DNA from: Methylotenera sp.
Lineage (GTDB): Bacteria; Pseudomonadota; Gammaproteobacteria; Burkholderiales; Methylophilaceae
NCBI GenBank assembly: GCA_028688575.1
Contig: JAQTXW010000022.1
Span: 1 to 35,797 of the forward strand
Length of the DNA: 35,797 nt
Direction: 5' to 3'
The position numbers and the translations under genes were made by a program. Below are positions 34,458 through 35,797 of this stretch, one piece after another. Each line of letters begins with the position of its first letter. Positions within the stretch are counted from its first letter, which is position 1. The notes under the pieces were generated by a model that saw only the letters and a list, made by a program, of their open reading frames with translations, was not told the origin of the DNA and did no database searches.

Positions 34458-35453
34458 TCAATTGCGTGATGGACTTAGGATAAATTGACCAAAAGCGCGA
34501 CTTTTATCACCCGTTTTAATGGTTGTGAGTAATTGATTGGTTTGAGTGTCAATAACACTGACATCATTACTCCCCCAATTTGCGATATAAGCGCGATGCA
34601 GGGCGTGATCTATGCTGATGCCTTCAGGTGTGCTGCCTACCTGAATTGTTGCTTCAGTTTTTCCGCTGTGGATGTCCAATACAGTGACCGTGTCATCTTG
34701 CGTGTTGGTCACATAAAGCCTTGTTTCATCTAAGTTAAACGCCGCACAATAAGGGTGATAGCCCACTTTCATGATTTGCTGCTGGTCATTCTGAGTGTTG
34801 ATCAAACTGACTGTGTCATCTTGTACATTGACGCTGGCCAACCATAATCCGCTAGGGCTAAGCGTAATACCAAAGGGATGCTTGCCTACGGGTATTCTGC
34901 GCTGGATAGACAGTGTTTGGGTGTTGACTACAGCGATGTCATTGCTATCACGATTTGCGATATAAAGCATTTGGTTGTCTGGGCTGACCACCAGACCTGC
35001 TGGCGCCAGACCTACATTTACTTCCCTCATGTTGCTCGGTGTTTCTGTTTCAATGGCAATAATACGATTATCAAACCAATCTGCAACGTAAAGTGTCTTG
35101 CTGTCTGGCGAAATGGTGAGTCCAACGAGCGAGCCCTTCACTCGGATGCTCTCTATTGGCTTGTTAGTCAGGGTGTCAATCACCGAAATTTCCTGGCTTT
35201 CAACGTTTGAGATGTAGGCGCGCTGCAACTGGTGAGAAACTGCTACCCCAACAGGCGCTTTGCCCGCTCGAATGGTGGCAATCAATGTGTTTGTATCTGT
35301 ATTGATGACTGAAACTGTGTTTTCACCTTGATTGGTGATGTAAGCATAGCCAGGATCAATATGAGTGGTTTTTGAACTGCACGCAAAAAGAAACATGCTG
35401 CCAGCGAGCCATAAGATGCGATAGATTTTCTTGGATAATGAGGTAAATTTCAT
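34458..35453 (-). CDS. YVTN-repeat seven-bladed beta-propeller lipoprotein
   Basis: Predicted surface or periplasmic lipoprotein. From ATG 35453, a signal peptide ends in lipobox LFAC with Cys25. The mature part holds seven repeats of about 42 residues with the pattern N-D/T-VSVIDTxTNxLxxTIxVGxxPxGIxxSPD. Examples are NTVSVINTDTNTLIATIRAG, QEISVIDTLTNKPIES, NDIAVVNTQTLSIQRRI, DTVTVLDIHSGKTEAT and NDVSVIDTQTNQLLTTIKTG. Seven blades suggest a closed YVTN/YncE-type propeller. In methylotrophs such proteins may accompany PQQ or cytochrome systems, but nothing here shows that. An upstream ATG at 35528 would add 25 residues before the signal peptide. Confidence 0.82.
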   Translation of the reverse strand: MKFTSLSKKIYRILWLAGSMFLFACSSKTTHIDPGYAYITNQGENTVSVINTDTNTLIATIRAGKAPVGVAVSHQLQRAYISNVESQEISVIDTLTNKPIESIRVKGSLVGLTISPDSKTLYVADWFDNRIIAIETETPSNMREVNVGLAPAGLVVSPDNQMLYIANRDSNDIAVVNTQTLSIQRRIPVGKHPFGITLSPSGLWLASVNVQDDTVSLINTQNDQQQIMKVGYHPYCAAFNLDETRLYVTNTQDDTVTVLDIHSGKTEATIQVGSTPEGISIDHALHRAYIANWGSNDVSVIDTQTNQLLTTIKTGDKSRAFGQFILSPSRN

Positions 35454-35558
35454 ATAACTGGATTTAAATAAGGAATGAAGCAAATGGTTGCTTTCAATAA
35501 TGCGCGAAATATGAAAAAATTGCATCATATTTTATAACAGTATTAGGCAGCAGATGTT

Positions 35559-35797
35559 ATGTTAGATCGTGACGGGTTTCGCCCGAATGTTGGCATTATT
35601 TTATGTAATGCCAACAATCAGGTGTTTTGGGGCAAGCGCATACGTGAACATGCCTGGCAGTTTCCGCAGGGCGGAATCAATTATGGCGAAAGTCCAGAGC
35701 AGGCCATGTATCGTGAGTTGATGGAAGAGGTAGGCCTAAAGCCAGAGCATGTCAAAATTCTAGGCCGCACAAAAGATTGGCTGCGCTATGAAGTGCC
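35559..35797 (+). CDS. rppH: RNA pyrophosphohydrolase RppH, 5' part
   Basis: Nudix hydrolase that removes pyrophosphate from 5'-triphosphorylated mRNA and starts its decay. About 79 residues are visible: [46 protein letters not shown], and the Nudix box [34 protein letters not shown] is diagnostic of RppH/NudH rather than other Nudix enzymes. The gene runs off the end of the window. It is divergent from the beta-propeller gene. Confidence 0.95.
   Translation, partial: MLDRDGFRPNVGIILCNANNQVFWGKRIREHAWQFPQGGINYGESPEQAMYRELMEEVGLKPEHVKILGRTKDWLRYEV

Noticed and set aside
1-35797. CRISPR arrays, IS transposases, phage genes
   Set aside because: No regularly spaced direct repeats, no intact transposase or integrase frame, and no phage structural proteins were found on either strand.

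Overview
The window looks like chromosomal DNA of a betaproteobacterium, most likely a methylotroph of the Methylophilaceae (Methylotenera/Methylophilus type). This rests on the overall character of the housekeeping proteins, moderate GC, a periplasmic-type Csp1-like copper store, and the gene neighbourhoods. The assignment is inference; no 16S or other marker is present. No phage, IS transposase or CRISPR array is evident, but there is a clear accessory island, a small MITE-like element and one decayed gene.

Region by region: 1-3.4 kb holds a Csp1-like copper storage protein, the CtpA protease, a SelW/Rdx-like protein and an NlpC/P60 lipoprotein. 3.5-7.8 kb holds a DinG/YoaA helicase and arfB, followed by an overlapping tsaB-rimI-(HolD/UDG-like) operon. 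7.8-13.7 kb holds an exported unknown, proS, a lytic transglycosylase, a DUF1097 membrane protein, an exported unknown and queA. tRNA-Leu(CAA) and a strong terminator follow. 14.3-15.7 kb carries a TerB/DUF697-like protein and the decayed C-terminus of a P-type cation ATPase.

16.1-24.7 kb is a phosphate region. A zinc-dependent phospholipase C (minus strand) and a diacylglycerol-glucosyltransferase-like GT4 enzyme (plus strand) are divergently transcribed. They face pstSCAB and then pit with its DUF47 partner; arsC lies just beyond. The promoters of pstS, the phospholipase and the glycosyltransferase all show the same layout: two TGTCAT-type repeats 11 bp apart, a 6-nt gap, then a -10 hexamer. 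I infer one PhoB regulon in which phosphate starvation induces Pi uptake together with breakdown of phospholipid to diacylglycerol and its conversion to glycolipid.

24.8-34.3 kb is prfB (with its programmed +1 frameshift) and lysS, which are neighbours in many proteobacteria. Here they are separated by about 6.9 kb holding a 160-bp inverted-repeat element, a vapBC toxin-antitoxin pair and a four-gene Wadjet-like SMC/kleisin/toprim system (jetABCD). The end of the window has a YVTN beta-propeller lipoprotein and the 5' part of rppH.
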